From: Streptomyces niger
GTDB taxonomy: Bacteria > Actinomycetota > Actinomycetes > Streptomycetales > Streptomycetaceae
DNA: 64,000 nucleotides
Reading direction: 5' to 3'
NCBI RefSeq assembly: GCF_000718305.1
Contig: NZ_JOFQ01000024.1
Coordinates: forward strand, 1 to 64,000
Of this stretch, positions 42,897-52,076 are shown in pieces; position 1 is the stretch's first letter, and each line of letters opens with the position of its first letter. Under the pieces are notes generated by a model, which did not search any database, was not told where the DNA came from, and was given only the letters and a program-made list of their open reading frames with translations. Made by a program: the position numbers and the translations under genes.

Positions 42897-44144
42897 TCAC
42901 ACCGGGAGCACCACGCGCATGTCCATGCCTCCGCCCTCACGCGGTACGGCGGTGATCGTGCCGTCGTGCGCCCGGACCACGGACCGCACGATGGACAGGC
43001 CGAGGCCCACGCCCTTGTCGCTGCCCGTGCGCTCCGTACGCAACCGTCGGAACGGCTCGAAGAGGTTCTCCACCTCATAGGCGGGGACCACCGGACCGGT
43101 GTTGGAGACCACCAGCACCGCCCAACCGGGCTGCGCCTCGGTGGTCACCTCCACGAACCCGTCTTCGGGCACGTTGTACCGCACGGCGTTCTGTACGAGG
43201 TTCAGCGCGATGCGCTCCAGGAGCACGCCGTTGCCCTGCACGAAGACCTGCTTGCGTACGCCGCGCAGCTCGACGCCCTTGGCCTGCGCCTCGGTCCGGG
43301 ACTGCTCGATGGCCTGCGAGGCCACCTCGGCCAGGTCGACCGGCTTCCGGTCCACGATCTTGTTCTCGCTGCGCGCGAGCAGCAGCAGGCCCTCGACGAG
43401 CTGCTCGCTGCGCTCGTTGGTCGCCAGCAGGGTCTTGCCCAACTGGGCCAGCTCCGGCGAGGCGTCCGGGTCGGCGAGCTGCACTTCGAGAAGCGTGCGG
43501 TTGATGGCCAGCGGCGTACGCAGCTCGTGCGAGGCGTTCGCCACGAAGCGCTGCTGCGATTCGAACGCGCGGTCCAGCCGGTCCAGCATCTCGTCGAACG
43601 TGTCGGCGAGCTCCTTCAGCTCGTCGTCCGGGCCGCCCAGCTCGATCCGGCGGTGCAGGTCCGAGCCGGCCACCCGCTGCGCGGTACGCGTGATGCGGCC
43701 GAGTGGCGAGAGGACGCGGCCCGCCATCGCGTACCCGAAGGCGAACGCGACGATGGTCAGGCCGACCAGCGCCATCAGGGAGCGGTTCAGGAGGTTGTTC
43801 AGGGCCACCGCGCGCTGCTGGGAGATGCAGGTGTTGATGGCCGAGTTCAGCTGGTCGACGTTGTTGGTGGCAGCACCGGGACAGCGGTCGGTGACGATCC
43901 GGAAGTCCGACCCGATGATCTTGAAGGGTAGCTGGTTGCCGTCCTGCAGGGCGTTGGCCGCCAGCATGTAGATGATGGCCAGCAGCACGATGCCCGCCAT
44001 CAGGAACATGCCGCCGTACAGCAGCGTGAGCCGTATCCGGATGGTCGGGCGCAGCCACGGGAAGGGCCGGACCGGCGGTTTCGGGTCCCAGGTGGGCTTG
44101 GGCGGTGCGGGCGGCGACTGAGGCGCCGCTGGTGTCGTTGCCAT
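42897..44144 (-). CDS. cutS: CutS sensor histidine kinase
   Basis: 415 aa. Proline-rich cytoplasmic N-terminus, TM1 (~40-65), a short extracellular loop with Cys88 and Cys106 (DRCPGAATNNVDQ; SAINTCISQQ), TM2 (~122-143), HAMP, the H-box with His206 (ANASHELRTPLA), and HATPase motifs (NLVQNAVRYNVPEDG, DKGVGLGLSIV). Work on S. coelicolor CutS, as I recall it, proposed two extracellular cysteines with this 18-residue spacing as a thiol/disulfide redox sensor linked to secretion stress. It lies 8 bases downstream of cutR in one operon. Confidence 0.9.
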   Translation of the reverse strand: MATTPAAPQSPPAPPKPTWDPKPPVRPFPWLRPTIRIRLTLLYGGMFLMAGIVLLAIIYMLAANALQDGNQLPFKIIGSDFRIVTDRCPGAATNNVDQLNSAINTCISQQRAVALNNLLNRSLMALVGLTIVAFAFGYAMAGRVLSPLGRITRTAQRVAGSDLHRRIELGGPDDELKELADTFDEMLDRLDRAFESQQRFVANASHELRTPLAINRTLLEVQLADPDASPELAQLGKTLLATNERSEQLVEGLLLLARSENKIVDRKPVDLAEVASQAIEQSRTEAQAKGVELRGVRKQVFVQGNGVLLERIALNLVQNAVRYNVPEDGFVEVTTEAQPGWAVLVVSNTGPVVPAYEVENLFEPFRRLRTERTGSDKGVGLGLSIVRSVVRAHDGTITAVPREGGGMDMRVVLPV

Positions 44145-44152
44145 TGCTCTGC

Positions 44153-44806
44153 TCAGATCCGGTAGCCGGAGCCCGGTACGGTCACGATCACGGCGGGCTC
44201 GCCGAGCTTGCGGCGCAGCGTCATGACGGTCACCCGGACCACGTTCGTGAACGGGTCGGTGTTCTCGTCCCAGGCCTTCTCCAGCAGCTGCTCGGCCGAG
44301 ACGACCGTGCCCTCGCTGCGCATCAGGACCTCCAGCACCGCGAACTCCTTGGGCGCGAGCTGGACCTCCTTGCCGTCGCGGAAGACCTCGCGGCGGTTCG
44401 GGTCGAGCTTGATGCCGGCCCGCTCCAGGACCGGCGGCAGCGCCACGGTCGTACGGCGCCCGAGGGCGCGCACGCGAGCGGTCAGTTCGGTGAAGGCGAA
44501 CGGCTTGGGGAGGTAGTCGTCGGCGCCGATCTCCAGGCCCTCGACGCGGTCGCTGACGTCGCCGGAGGCGGTCAGCATCAGGACGCGGGTGGGCATGCCC
44601 AGCTCGACGATCTTGCGGCAGACGTCGTCGCCGTGGACCAGCGGGAGGTCGCGGTCCAGCACCACGACGTCGTAGTCGTTGACCGCGATCCGCTCCAGCG
44701 CGGCCGCGCCGTCGTACACCACGTCGACCGCCATGGCCTCCCGGCGCAGTCCGGTGGCCACCGCATCGGCGAGCAGCTGCTCGTCCTCGACGACGAGTAC
44801 ACGCAC
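44153..44806 (-). CDS. cutR: CutR response regulator
   Basis: 217 aa OmpR-type regulator, closely matching my memory of S. lividans CutR (MRVLVVEDEQLLADAVATGL onwards). Phospho-acceptor Asp51 (VVVLDRDLPLVHG), the KPFAF lysine, and a winged HTH with LAPKEFAVLEVLMRSEGTVV, NVVRVTVMTLRRKLGE. CutRS was described as a repressor of antibiotic production and a regulator of envelope/secretion functions. Two GTAA half-sites at 11-bp spacing ~80 bases upstream suggest autoregulation. Confidence 0.93.
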   Translation of the reverse strand: MRVLVVEDEQLLADAVATGLRREAMAVDVVYDGAAALERIAVNDYDVVVLDRDLPLVHGDDVCRKIVELGMPTRVLMLTASGDVSDRVEGLEIGADDYLPKPFAFTELTARVRALGRRTTVALPPVLERAGIKLDPNRREVFRDGKEVQLAPKEFAVLEVLMRSEGTVVSAEQLLEKAWDENTDPFTNVVRVTVMTLRRKLGEPAVIVTVPGSGYRI

Positions 44807-44884
44807 GTCGCTAGTCCTTCCTCACGGCCCCGCCGAACAGGGCACACACATTTTTCGAGCACGTCCATCCTGCCCCCAAGAGCC

Positions 44885-44899
44885 GTAAACCGGCTGTAA
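44885..44899 (-). promoter_or_regulatory. Tandem GTAA half-sites upstream of cutR
   Basis: GTAA at 44885-44888 and 44896-44899, 11 bp apart, the head-to-tail spacing used by OmpR-family regulators, 79-93 bases upstream of the cutR start. They also fall in a small AGCCG-TAAAC-CGGCT stem. Autoregulation by CutR is inferred. The rest of 44807-45159 shows nothing else clear. Confidence 0.45.
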
Positions 44900-45159
44900 G
44901 AGGAGGTGCGGACGCTCGCCGCGGGACCGCGGCTACCCGATTGGCAGCGATTCACCGCCTTCTTGAGGTTTCCGTGAGGTTCGCCATGGGGAGGACGATT
45001 GCACACTCGCGATCACGCCCTGCACGACGCCGTACCCACGCGCGGACGGCAGCCCGCAGGGACCACGCCGTGATCTCCCTCAACCACACCCCCGTGGACG
45101 AGGGGCCCACACCCGTCGGCACACCCCCGTGCCACCGACCCACGACGAGGGGGCGCACC

Positions 45160-45333
45160 ATGGACGCGTTCACCGCAGGCATTCTGCAGCGCATAAAGAG
45201 CACCGAAGCCGACCTGGACCGGGCCCGCGAAACCGGCGACGACTTCCTCGCCGACGTCGAGCAGGCCGAGCTGGAGGACCTGCAGCGACTGGCCTCCGAG
45301 CACGGTGTGGAGGTCGGCGCGCCCAGCGCCTGA
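45160..45333 (+). CDS. Small conserved acidic protein (57 aa)
   Basis: 57 aa, predicted almost fully helical (ILQRIKSTEADLDRARETGD, DVEQAELEDLQRLASEHG), with a likely coiled-coil heptad pattern. ATG 45160 follows GAGGGGGCG. Acidic, no Cys, no export signal. A protein of this kind lies beside cutRS in other streptomycetes as I recall. Function unknown. A strong hairpin follows immediately. Confidence 0.78.
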   Translation: MDAFTAGILQRIKSTEADLDRARETGDDFLADVEQAELEDLQRLASEHGVEVGAPSA

Positions 45334-45355
45334 CCCCGCACGCCCCGCACGAAGG

Positions 45356-45389
45356 GCGCCCCGGCACCGAGGGGACGGTGCCGGGGCGC
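45356..45389. terminator. Hairpin between convergent genes
   Basis: GCGCCCCGGCACC-(8)-GGTGCCGGGGCGC, perfect 13-bp arms, 23 bases past the stop of the small gene. Also positioned to stop the convergent phosphatase gene. Confidence 0.8.
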
Positions 45390-45537
45390 TTCGTCGTGTC
45401 CGGGGACGTACCCGTGTCGTACGGCGGCACGGACGGTCCGTACGACGCTCGGCTCGGCGGGTTCGGAGATCGCGCCGAAAGGCGGGCCGTACGGCGCCGT
45501 GCGCGACCCGCACGGCGCCGCGGACCCCGGACCCCGG

Positions 45538-46368
45538 TCAGTCGTGCCAGGCGCCCAGGTCCTCCAGCAGGGGCTGCAGCGCCTCGAAAACCGCCGGGGA
45601 GGCGGCGACGGTGAGGTCCGGGGACACCGGGTCGCCGGGGCGGCCGCCGGTGAGCGCGCCGGCCTCACGGGCGATCAGCTCGCCCGCCGCGTAGTCCCAC
45701 GGGTTCAGGCCGCGCTCGTAGTAGGCGTCCAGCCGGCCGCAGGCCACGTCGCAGAGGTCGATCGCGGCCGAGCCGCCGCGCCGTATGTCGCGCACCTGCG
45801 GAAGCACGGAACCCAGGACGGCGGCCTGCGCGGCGCGCCGCTCGGCCACGTACCCGAAGCCGGTGCCGACCAGGGCCTGGGACAGTGGCGGCGCGGGCCG
45901 CACCCGGACCGGCGCGCCGTTCAGGAAGGCGCCGCCGCCGAGCACCGCGTGGCTGGTCTCGCCGCGCACGGGGGCCGCGACCACACCGACGATCGTCTCG
46001 CCGTCCTTCTGGGCGGCGATGGACACCGCCCAAGAGGGCAGGCCGTAGAGGTAGTTGACGGTGCCGTCGATCGGGTCGATCACCCAGCGGATCCCGCTGG
46101 TCCCCTCGGAGCTGGCGCCCTCCTCCCCCAGGAAGCCGTCCTCGGGGCGGTGCTCGGCGAGGAAGCCGGTGATCAGCTTCTCGGAGGCGATGTCCATCTC
46201 GGTGACGACGTCGATGGGGCTGGTCTTCGTCGCGGCCACCCCGAGGTCGGCGGGGCGGCCGTCGCGCAGCAGGTCACCGGCGCGGCGGGCGGCCTCCAGG
46301 GCCAGCGCGAGAAGCTCTTCCTTCGGTTCACCGCTGTGCGGCGAGGCGTCCTTCAGGGGATGGGACAC
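45538..46368 (-). CDS. Inositol monophosphatase family protein
   Basis: 276 aa. Mg2+-binding motifs GFLGEEGA (metal-site Glu) and WVIDPIDGTVNYLYGLPSWA, with the C-terminal WDYAAGELIAREAGALTGG. Dephosphorylates inositol-1-phosphate or a related sugar or nucleotide phosphate (fructose-1,6-bisphosphate, histidinol-phosphate or PAP are alternatives). GTG 46368 has AAGGAG upstream. Next to hemH on the same strand with a 50-base gap, probably one transcript. Confidence 0.9.
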   Translation of the reverse strand: MSHPLKDASPHSGEPKEELLALALEAARRAGDLLRDGRPADLGVAATKTSPIDVVTEMDIASEKLITGFLAEHRPEDGFLGEEGASSEGTSGIRWVIDPIDGTVNYLYGLPSWAVSIAAQKDGETIVGVVAAPVRGETSHAVLGGGAFLNGAPVRVRPAPPLSQALVGTGFGYVAERRAAQAAVLGSVLPQVRDIRRGGSAAIDLCDVACGRLDAYYERGLNPWDYAAGELIAREAGALTGGRPGDPVSPDLTVAASPAVFEALQPLLEDLGAWHD

Positions 46369-46418
46369 GGTGCTCCTTGTTCGTACGGAGAGGTGGCTCC
46401 AGGGGGCTGCACGGGCTC

Positions 46419-47567
46419 CTAGGCCCCCGCAGTCGCGCCGCTCCAGTCGGCGCCGGCGGCGGCCGGCCGGGGGGTGCGGGCCGGGCAGCAGCCGACCGGG
46501 CAGAGGTCGTGGCTGGGCCCCAGGGCGCCGAGCGCGCAGCGCTTCGGGGCGCGGTCGCGCTCGGCCGCCGCGCGCTCCAGGAGCAGGTCGCGGACGGCCG
46601 CGGCGAACCTCGGGTCGGCGCCGACGGTGGCGGACCGGGTGACCGGCAGGCCCAGCTCGGCGGCCTTGGCGGTGGCCTCCGTGTCGAGGTCGTACTTGAC
46701 CTCCATGTGGTCCGAGACGAAGCCGATGGGGGCCATCACGACGGCCGGGACGCCTTGGGTGTGCAGCGTCTCCAGGTGGTCGCAGATGTCGGGCTCCAGC
46801 CAGGGGATGTGCGGGGCGCCGCTGCGGGACTGGTAGACGAGCTGCCAGGGGTGGGCGATGCCGGTCTCCTCGCGGACGGCCTCGACGATCACCTTGGCCA
46901 CGTCCAGGTGCTGCGCCACGTACGCGCCGCCCGCACCGTCCTCGGTGTGCTCCTCCGGCCGCCCCGAGGTGTCGGCGGCGGCGGTGGGGATGGAGTGCGT
47001 GGTGAACGCGATGTGGGCACCCGCGCGGGCGTCCTCGGGCAGCTCGGCGAGGGAGGCGAGCACCCCGTCGACCATGGGGCGGACGAAGCCGGGGTGGTTG
47101 AAGTAGTGCCGCAACTTGTCGACCTGCGGTACCTCCAGGCCCTCGGCCGCCAGGGCGGCGAGCGCGTCGGCCAGGTTCTCCCGGTACTGCCGGCAGCCCG
47201 AGTACGAGGCGTACGCGCTGGTGGCCAGCACGGCGATGCGGCGGCGGCCGTCGCGGACCATGTCGCGCAGGGTGTCGGTGAGGTACGGCGCCCAGTTGCG
47301 GTTGCCCCAGTACACCGGCAGGTCCAGGCCGTGCTCGGCGAAGTCCTTGCGCAGGGCGTCCAGCAGCTCGCGGTTCTGCGCGTTGATCGGGCTCACACCG
47401 CCGAACAGGAAGTAGTGCTGTCCCACCTCCTTGAGGCGCTCACGGGGGATGCCGCGGCCGCGCGTCACGTTCTCCAGGAACGGGACCACGTCGTCGGGCC
47501 CTTCGGGGCCGCCGAAGGAGAGGAGGAGCAGGGCGTCGTAGGGAGCAGGCACTGACTGTTCGGGCAT
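46419..47567 (-). CDS. hemH: Coproporphyrin III ferrochelatase with [2Fe-2S] cysteines
   Basis: 382 aa. Inserts Fe2+ in the coproporphyrin-dependent heme pathway of actinobacteria (also named CpfC). Catalytic His191 (FTTHSIPTA) and Glu289 ([11 protein letters not shown]). Cluster ligands are an internal Cys125 (SGCRQY) and a C-terminal group Cys344, Cys356, Cys360/361 ([19 protein letters not shown]). A 20-residue Ala/Pro tail follows. ATG 47567 has GGGAGGA. Head-to-head with the MFS transporter across ~150 bases. Confidence 0.94.
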   Translation of the reverse strand: MPEQSVPAPYDALLLLSFGGPEGPDDVVPFLENVTRGRGIPRERLKEVGQHYFLFGGVSPINAQNRELLDALRKDFAEHGLDLPVYWGNRNWAPYLTDTLRDMVRDGRRRIAVLATSAYASYSGCRQYRENLADALAALAAEGLEVPQVDKLRHYFNHPGFVRPMVDGVLASLAELPEDARAGAHIAFTTHSIPTAAADTSGRPEEHTEDGAGGAYVAQHLDVAKVIVEAVREETGIAHPWQLVYQSRSGAPHIPWLEPDICDHLETLHTQGVPAVVMAPIGFVSDHMEVKYDLDTEATAKAAELGLPVTRSATVGADPRFAAAVRDLLLERAAAERDRAPKRCALGALGPSHDLCPVGCCPARTPRPAAAGADWSGATAGA

Positions 47568-47720
47568 GTTTCGATCCTCCCACCCGGCACTGACAGCCGG
47601 AAAACCGGAGGCACCTTCCGTGCGTCACCCGTAAGCTGTATGACTGCAGTACGTTCCTTACTGCCGCCCTGTACCGTCTCCCCGCGGTCCCCGCGGATCC
47701 TCACCTGGCGGAGCGCCCCC

Positions 47721-48992
47721 TTGCCCAGTCCCTACCGCGCCCTGTTCGCCCGGCCCGGCACGAAGTCCTTCTCCGCCGCCGGATTCCTGGGGCGGATGCC
47801 GCTCTCCATGACCGGCATCGGCATCGTCACGATGGTCTCCCAGCTCACGGACCGGTACGGGCTGGCCGGCGCGCTCTCGGCAACGGTCGCACTGGCCGCC
47901 GCGGTACTGGGCCCGCAGATCTCCCGCCTGGTGGACCGGCACGGCCAGGCCCGCGTCCTGCGCCCCGCCACGCTCGTCTCACTGGCCGCGCTCGCCGCCC
48001 TCCTCGTGGCCGCCCAGCAGCGCTGGCCCGACTGGACGCTCTTCGTCTTCGCCGCCTGCGCGGGCTGTGTACCGAGCGTCGGCGCGATGGTCCGCTCCCG
48101 ATGGGCCGAGGTCCACCGCGGCTCCCCCGACATGCTGCACGCCGCGTACTCGTGGGAGTCGATCGTCGACGAGTTCTGCTTCATCGTCGGACCGATCCTC
48201 GCCATCGGGCTCTCCACGTCGTGGTTCCCCGAGGCCGGGCCCCTGCTGGCCGGCGTCTTCCTGGCGGCGGGCGTCTTCTGGCTGACCGCACAGCGCGCCA
48301 CCGAACCCGTGCCGCACCCCCGCGAGCACCACTCCAAGGGCTCCGCGCTGCGCTCCAAGGGCCTGCAGGTCCTCGTGGCGACCTTCGCCGCCACCGGCGC
48401 GATCTTCGGGGCGATCGACGTGGTGACCGTGGCCTTCGCGGAAGCCGAGGGCCACAAGGGCGCGGCCAGCGTCGTCCTCGCGATCTACGCGCTCGGGTCC
48501 TGCTCGGCCGGCGCGGCCTTCGGGATGCTCCGCCCGGCCGGCCCGGCGGCCCGCCGCTGGGTCCTGGGCGTCCTCCTCATGGCCGTGAGTATGATCCCGC
48601 TCCAACTGGTCGGGAACCTGCCGTTCCTGGCCGTGGCGCTCTTCGTCGCGGGCCTGACCGTCGCTCCCACGATGGTGACCACCATGGCCCTGGTCGAGCA
48701 GCACGTACCGCGCGCGCAACTGACCGAGGGCATGACCTGGACGAGTACCGGGCTCGCGGTCGGGGTGGCGCTCGGCTCGTCGGCCGCCGGCTCGGTGGTG
48801 GACGCGGCCGGAGCCCGCGCGGGGTACGTCGTGCCGGCCGTGGCGGGGGCGCTCGCGGCCGCGGTCGCGTTCCTCGGATACCGCCGGCTGCGGCCGGCGC
48901 CGACGCGGGCGGGGGCACCCCTGCCCCCGGCAACGGGAGGGCTGGGCGCACATGACAGTGGCACGAGCGACACGGGAGAACGCGTGGCGTAA
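47721..48992 (+). CDS. MFS transporter
   Basis: ~423 aa from TTG 47721 (GGAG 9 bases upstream, LPSPYRALFARPG); an ATG at 47640 would add 27 residues unlike the family. About 12 TM segments in two halves, with SRLVDRHGQARVLRPATLVS as the loop-2/3 motif and EQHVPRAQLTEGMTWTSTGL late in the second half. This is the sugar-efflux/drug-exporter type of MFS. Substrate unknown. The 3' end overlaps the oxidase gene by 41 bases, so the two are translationally coupled. Confidence 0.83.
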   Translation: MPSPYRALFARPGTKSFSAAGFLGRMPLSMTGIGIVTMVSQLTDRYGLAGALSATVALAAAVLGPQISRLVDRHGQARVLRPATLVSLAALAALLVAAQQRWPDWTLFVFAACAGCVPSVGAMVRSRWAEVHRGSPDMLHAAYSWESIVDEFCFIVGPILAIGLSTSWFPEAGPLLAGVFLAAGVFWLTAQRATEPVPHPREHHSKGSALRSKGLQVLVATFAATGAIFGAIDVVTVAFAEAEGHKGAASVVLAIYALGSCSAGAAFGMLRPAGPAARRWVLGVLLMAVSMIPLQLVGNLPFLAVALFVAGLTVAPTMVTTMALVEQHVPRAQLTEGMTWTSTGLAVGVALGSSAAGSVVDAAGARAGYVVPAVAGALAAAVAFLGYRRLRPAPTRAGAPLPPATGGLGAHDSGTSDTGERVA

Positions 48993-50271
48993 CTGGGCGG
49001 GGAACGTCGAGGCCCGCCCCGTACGGAGCGTGGCCCCGGCCTCCACCGAGGAACTGGCGGCGGCGGTACGACAGGCGGCCACGGACGGGCTCACCGTGAA
49101 GGCGGCCGGCACCGGCCACTCCTTCACCCCGGCCGCCGCCACCGACGGCCTCCTCATACGCCCCGAGCGGCTGAGCGGCATACGGAAGGTGGACCGCGCC
49201 GCCGGCACGGTCACCGTGGCCGCCGGCACGCCCCTGAAGGACCTCAACGCGGCGCTCTCCGGGCAGGGCCTGTCGCTGGCCAACATGGGCGACATCATGG
49301 AGCAGACGGTCTCGGGGGCCACCAGCACCGGCACCCACGGCACCGGCCGGGACTCCGCCTCCCTCTCCGCGCAGCTCGCAGGGCTGGAGCTGGTCACCGC
49401 CGACGGCTCCGTACTGCGCTGCTCGGCACAGGAGAACGCGGGCGTCTTCGCGGCGGCCCGGCTGGGCCTGGGCGCCCTGGGAGTCCTCACCGAGCTGACC
49501 TTCAAGGTCGAGCCGGAGTTCCTGCTCACGGCCCGCGAAGAGCCGATGTCCTTCGACCGGGTCACCGAGGACTTCGACGCCCTCGTCGCCGAGAACGAGC
49601 ACTTCGAGTTCTACTGGTTCCCGCACACCGGGAACTGCAACACCAAGCGCAACAACCGCAGCCAGGGCCCCGCGGCACCGAACGGCACCGTCAGCGGCTG
49701 GGTCGACGACGAGCTGCTCTCCAACGGCGTCTTCCAGGTCGCCTGCGCCGTCGGCAAGGCACTGCCCGCCACCATCCCCGGCATCGCCAAGCTCTCCAGC
49801 CGCGCGCTCTCCGCCCGTACGTACACCGACATCCCCTACAAGGTGTTCACCAGCCCGCGCCGGGTGCGCTTCGTGGAGATGGAGTACGCCGTCCCCCGAG
49901 AGGCCGCGGTCGCCGCACTACAGGAGCTGCGCGCGCTGGTCGAGCGCTCCGGCTTCCGGATCAGCTTCCCCGTGGAGGTACGCACCGCGCCCGCCGACGA
50001 CATCCCGCTGTCCACGGCCTCGGGACGGGACAGCGCCTACATCGCGATGCACATGTACCGGGGCACGCCGCACGAGGCCTACTTCACCGCCGCCGAGCGC
50101 ATCATGACCGCGCACGGCGGCCGGCCGCACTGGGGCAAGCTGCACACCCGGGACGCGGCGTACCTGGAAGCGGCCTATCCCCGCTTCGGTGAGTTCACCG
50201 CGCTACGGGACCGGCTGGACCCGGAGCGGGTGTTCGCCAACCCGTACCTGCGGCGGGTGCTCGGCGACTAG
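48952..50271 (+). CDS. FAD-linked sugar-lactone oxidase (D-arabinono-1,4-lactone oxidase family)
   Basis: 439 aa. FAD_binding_4 (VRSVAPASTEELAAAVRQAA, KAAGTGHSFTPAAATDG, with the GTGHSF segment contacting FAD; ATSTGTHGTG) and a C-terminal ALO domain (EFYWFPHTGNCNTKRNNRSQ, MHMYRGTPHEAYFTAAERIM, HWGKLHT). Family members oxidise L-gulono-, L-galactono- or D-arabinono-lactone or xylitol; this one's substrate is unknown. Coupled to the MFS gene. A GGTGGCCCCGGGG hairpin follows. Confidence 0.88.
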   Translation: MTVARATRENAWRNWAGNVEARPVRSVAPASTEELAAAVRQAATDGLTVKAAGTGHSFTPAAATDGLLIRPERLSGIRKVDRAAGTVTVAAGTPLKDLNAALSGQGLSLANMGDIMEQTVSGATSTGTHGTGRDSASLSAQLAGLELVTADGSVLRCSAQENAGVFAAARLGLGALGVLTELTFKVEPEFLLTAREEPMSFDRVTEDFDALVAENEHFEFYWFPHTGNCNTKRNNRSQGPAAPNGTVSGWVDDELLSNGVFQVACAVGKALPATIPGIAKLSSRALSARTYTDIPYKVFTSPRRVRFVEMEYAVPREAAVAALQELRALVERSGFRISFPVEVRTAPADDIPLSTASGRDSAYIAMHMYRGTPHEAYFTAAERIMTAHGGRPHWGKLHTRDAAYLEAAYPRFGEFTALRDRLDPERVFANPYLRRVLGD

Positions 50272-50276
50272 CGGCA

Positions 50277-50308
50277 CGGTGGCCCCGGGGCGGACCCCGG
50301 GGCCACCG
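50277..50308. terminator. Hairpin between convergent genes
   Basis: CGGTGGCCCCGGGG-CGGA-CCCCGGGGCCACCG, 14-bp perfect arms, 5 bases past the oxidase stop. Serves both convergent genes. Confidence 0.85.
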
Positions 50309-50330
50309 CCCCGCTTCAGGAGGAGCCGCT

Positions 50331-51560
50331 TCAGGAGGAGCCGGGAGCCTGGGACTGTCCGGCGCCCTGCGCGCTGCCGGAGTCGCTCCCCGCGTCCTGG
50401 TCGTCGGTCGCGTCACCGTCGGCCCCGTCGGTCGGCGTGGGCGCCGGGTCCGAGGAGGACTCGTCGCCGTCGCTCGGCGACGGGCTGGGCGAGGTGGACG
50501 CGCCGTCCGAGCCGTTCTCCGTACCGCTGTCCCCGGCCGGATCCGAGCTGGAGGGCGACGGGGACCCGTCGTCCGAGGAGTCCGGCTGCGGCGTCGGTGA
50601 CTCGGTGGCGCCGCCGCCCTTCTCCGTGTCCCCGGTGGACGTGCTCGGCGACGGCGTCGGCGTCGACGGGGCGTTGCCGCCACCGCCGGGCCGGAAGAGG
50701 TTGGTGACCGACGTGCCGCGAGCGCCCGAGGCGTCGTGCCCGGTGGCCAGCTCGAAGGCGGTCACCCCGGCCATCGCGAGCAGGAAGACCGCCAGGCCCA
50801 CGAGCCAGGTACGGCGCCGGCCCCGCCACCGGGTGCCGTAGACGGTCCGGCTGATCTCCTCGCCCGAGGTCTCCGCCACCGAAGCACCGGCGGGCGGCTC
50901 CCCTTCGGGGGCACCGTCGGACGGCTCCACGGAGGCCGCGGCGGACGGCTCCGCCACCGTACGCAGCGCCATCGTGCGCGCGTCGCGCCGCGGCACGGGA
51001 CGGGTCTCGTCCTCCGCGCCTTCAGGGGCCGTGGGGCAGAGCGCCCGGGTGGCCACCTCCGACAGCACGGGCATCGCCCGGGTAGCGTCGTCCGTCCCAG
51101 CGGCAGCGCTCGCGGGATCACGGTCGGCGGCCCGGTCCATGGCCGCCGCGACAGAGGTGACCTCGTCCTCGGCACCGTCACGCCCGAACGTGGGCAGCAC
51201 CATCGTCACACCCGGCCCGGACCCCGGTCCGGGCCGGGAGGCCTCGCGCGCGTACGCACCGGAGGCGGCCGCCCGGCCACCGAGCTGCTGACGGCGGCGT
51301 GGCCTGGGCCGCGTACTGACCGTCGCCTCCTTGACCTGCTCACCGGTGCGGCGGAAGAGGTGCTGGAAGATCGACCCGCCCGTGGTGGCGACCACGCTCA
51401 CCACGCCGGCGCCGATGACCGTCCCGTAGACGCCGAGCCGACCGGCCAGGTAGGCGGCGACCGCCGCGGCGAGCGCGCTGCCCGCCACTTGGGGGACGCT
51501 CAGGTCGAGCCTTTTCTCCTTCCCGGTCTTCTTTGTCTGGCTATCGGTTCTGTCGTCCAT
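50331..51560 (-). CDS. Membrane protein with Ser/Pro/Asp-rich C-terminal tail
   Basis: 409 aa from ATG 51560 (MDDRTDSQTKKTG). Residues ~20-70 form a Gly/Ala-rich hydrophobic hairpin (AGSALAAAVAAYLAGRLGVY, VVSVVATTGGSIFQHLFRRT) resembling a two-TM anchor. A charged low-complexity middle (~75-255) is followed by a TM (WLVGLAVFLLAMAGVTAFEL) and an extracellular Ser/Thr/Pro/Asp-rich tail of ~110 residues. Sits between the oxidase and sepH as in S. coelicolor (from memory). The terminal 15 bases including the stop are tandemly duplicated (50311-50340). Function unknown. Confidence 0.75.
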   Translation of the reverse strand: MDDRTDSQTKKTGKEKRLDLSVPQVAGSALAAAVAAYLAGRLGVYGTVIGAGVVSVVATTGGSIFQHLFRRTGEQVKEATVSTRPRPRRRQQLGGRAAASGAYAREASRPGPGSGPGVTMVLPTFGRDGAEDEVTSVAAAMDRAADRDPASAAAGTDDATRAMPVLSEVATRALCPTAPEGAEDETRPVPRRDARTMALRTVAEPSAAASVEPSDGAPEGEPPAGASVAETSGEEISRTVYGTRWRGRRRTWLVGLAVFLLAMAGVTAFELATGHDASGARGTSVTNLFRPGGGGNAPSTPTPSPSTSTGDTEKGGGATESPTPQPDSSDDGSPSPSSSDPAGDSGTENGSDGASTSPSPSPSDGDESSSDPAPTPTDGADGDATDDQDAGSDSGSAQGAGQSQAPGSS

Positions 51561-52076
51561 TCCACGCCCTTGATCGACGCTTCGATCGGTCTTGCACACA
51601 GAAGGGACATTTGGGCGAACTGAATAGTTCCGTTTCTGGCGTTTCTGTGAAGCAGGTCACATTTTCGGTGTACGTCGCCGCAGCCCCCGGAAGTAGAGAG
51701 GTCGACAAGGCGACCGAACTCCGTTGTCCAGCGAAAACTTGGCGGCGCGGCGGCCCACCCCGGTGGTCCGAATGGAGTACTGTTGCGAATCCTGGCCCCG
51801 GTTACCCGTCCGGCTGCCCGGACCCACGGGAGGGGCCCAAGGCGGCGCTCGCCCCGGGGTGCCGCCACTCGGCACGGGGTACTGGTAGACAGGGCAACCG
51901 GTACGGTCACCGGAGGTTGCAAACTGGTTACCGTGTCATAACGGCGTTTCAGGGCCACAGCCTGACGCGCCGGGCAACTCGGCAATGTTGTGGCAGGCTG
52001 CACCCGGGCAGGCCACACTCGACTAGCGGAAGCAGCGACGCACGTGACGTCGGCAGGCACCACCCGGGAGGTCCCC
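51561..52076. other. Spacer between divergent membrane-protein gene and sepH
   Basis: 516 bases, lower GC than the genes, no ORF with coding character. An inverted repeat GCAACC-(15)-GGTTGC lies at 51894-51920, followed at once by TTGCAA and, 14 bases on, CATAAC, a possible sepH promoter. GGGAGG 6 bases before ATG 52077 is the ribosome site. Confidence 0.5.
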
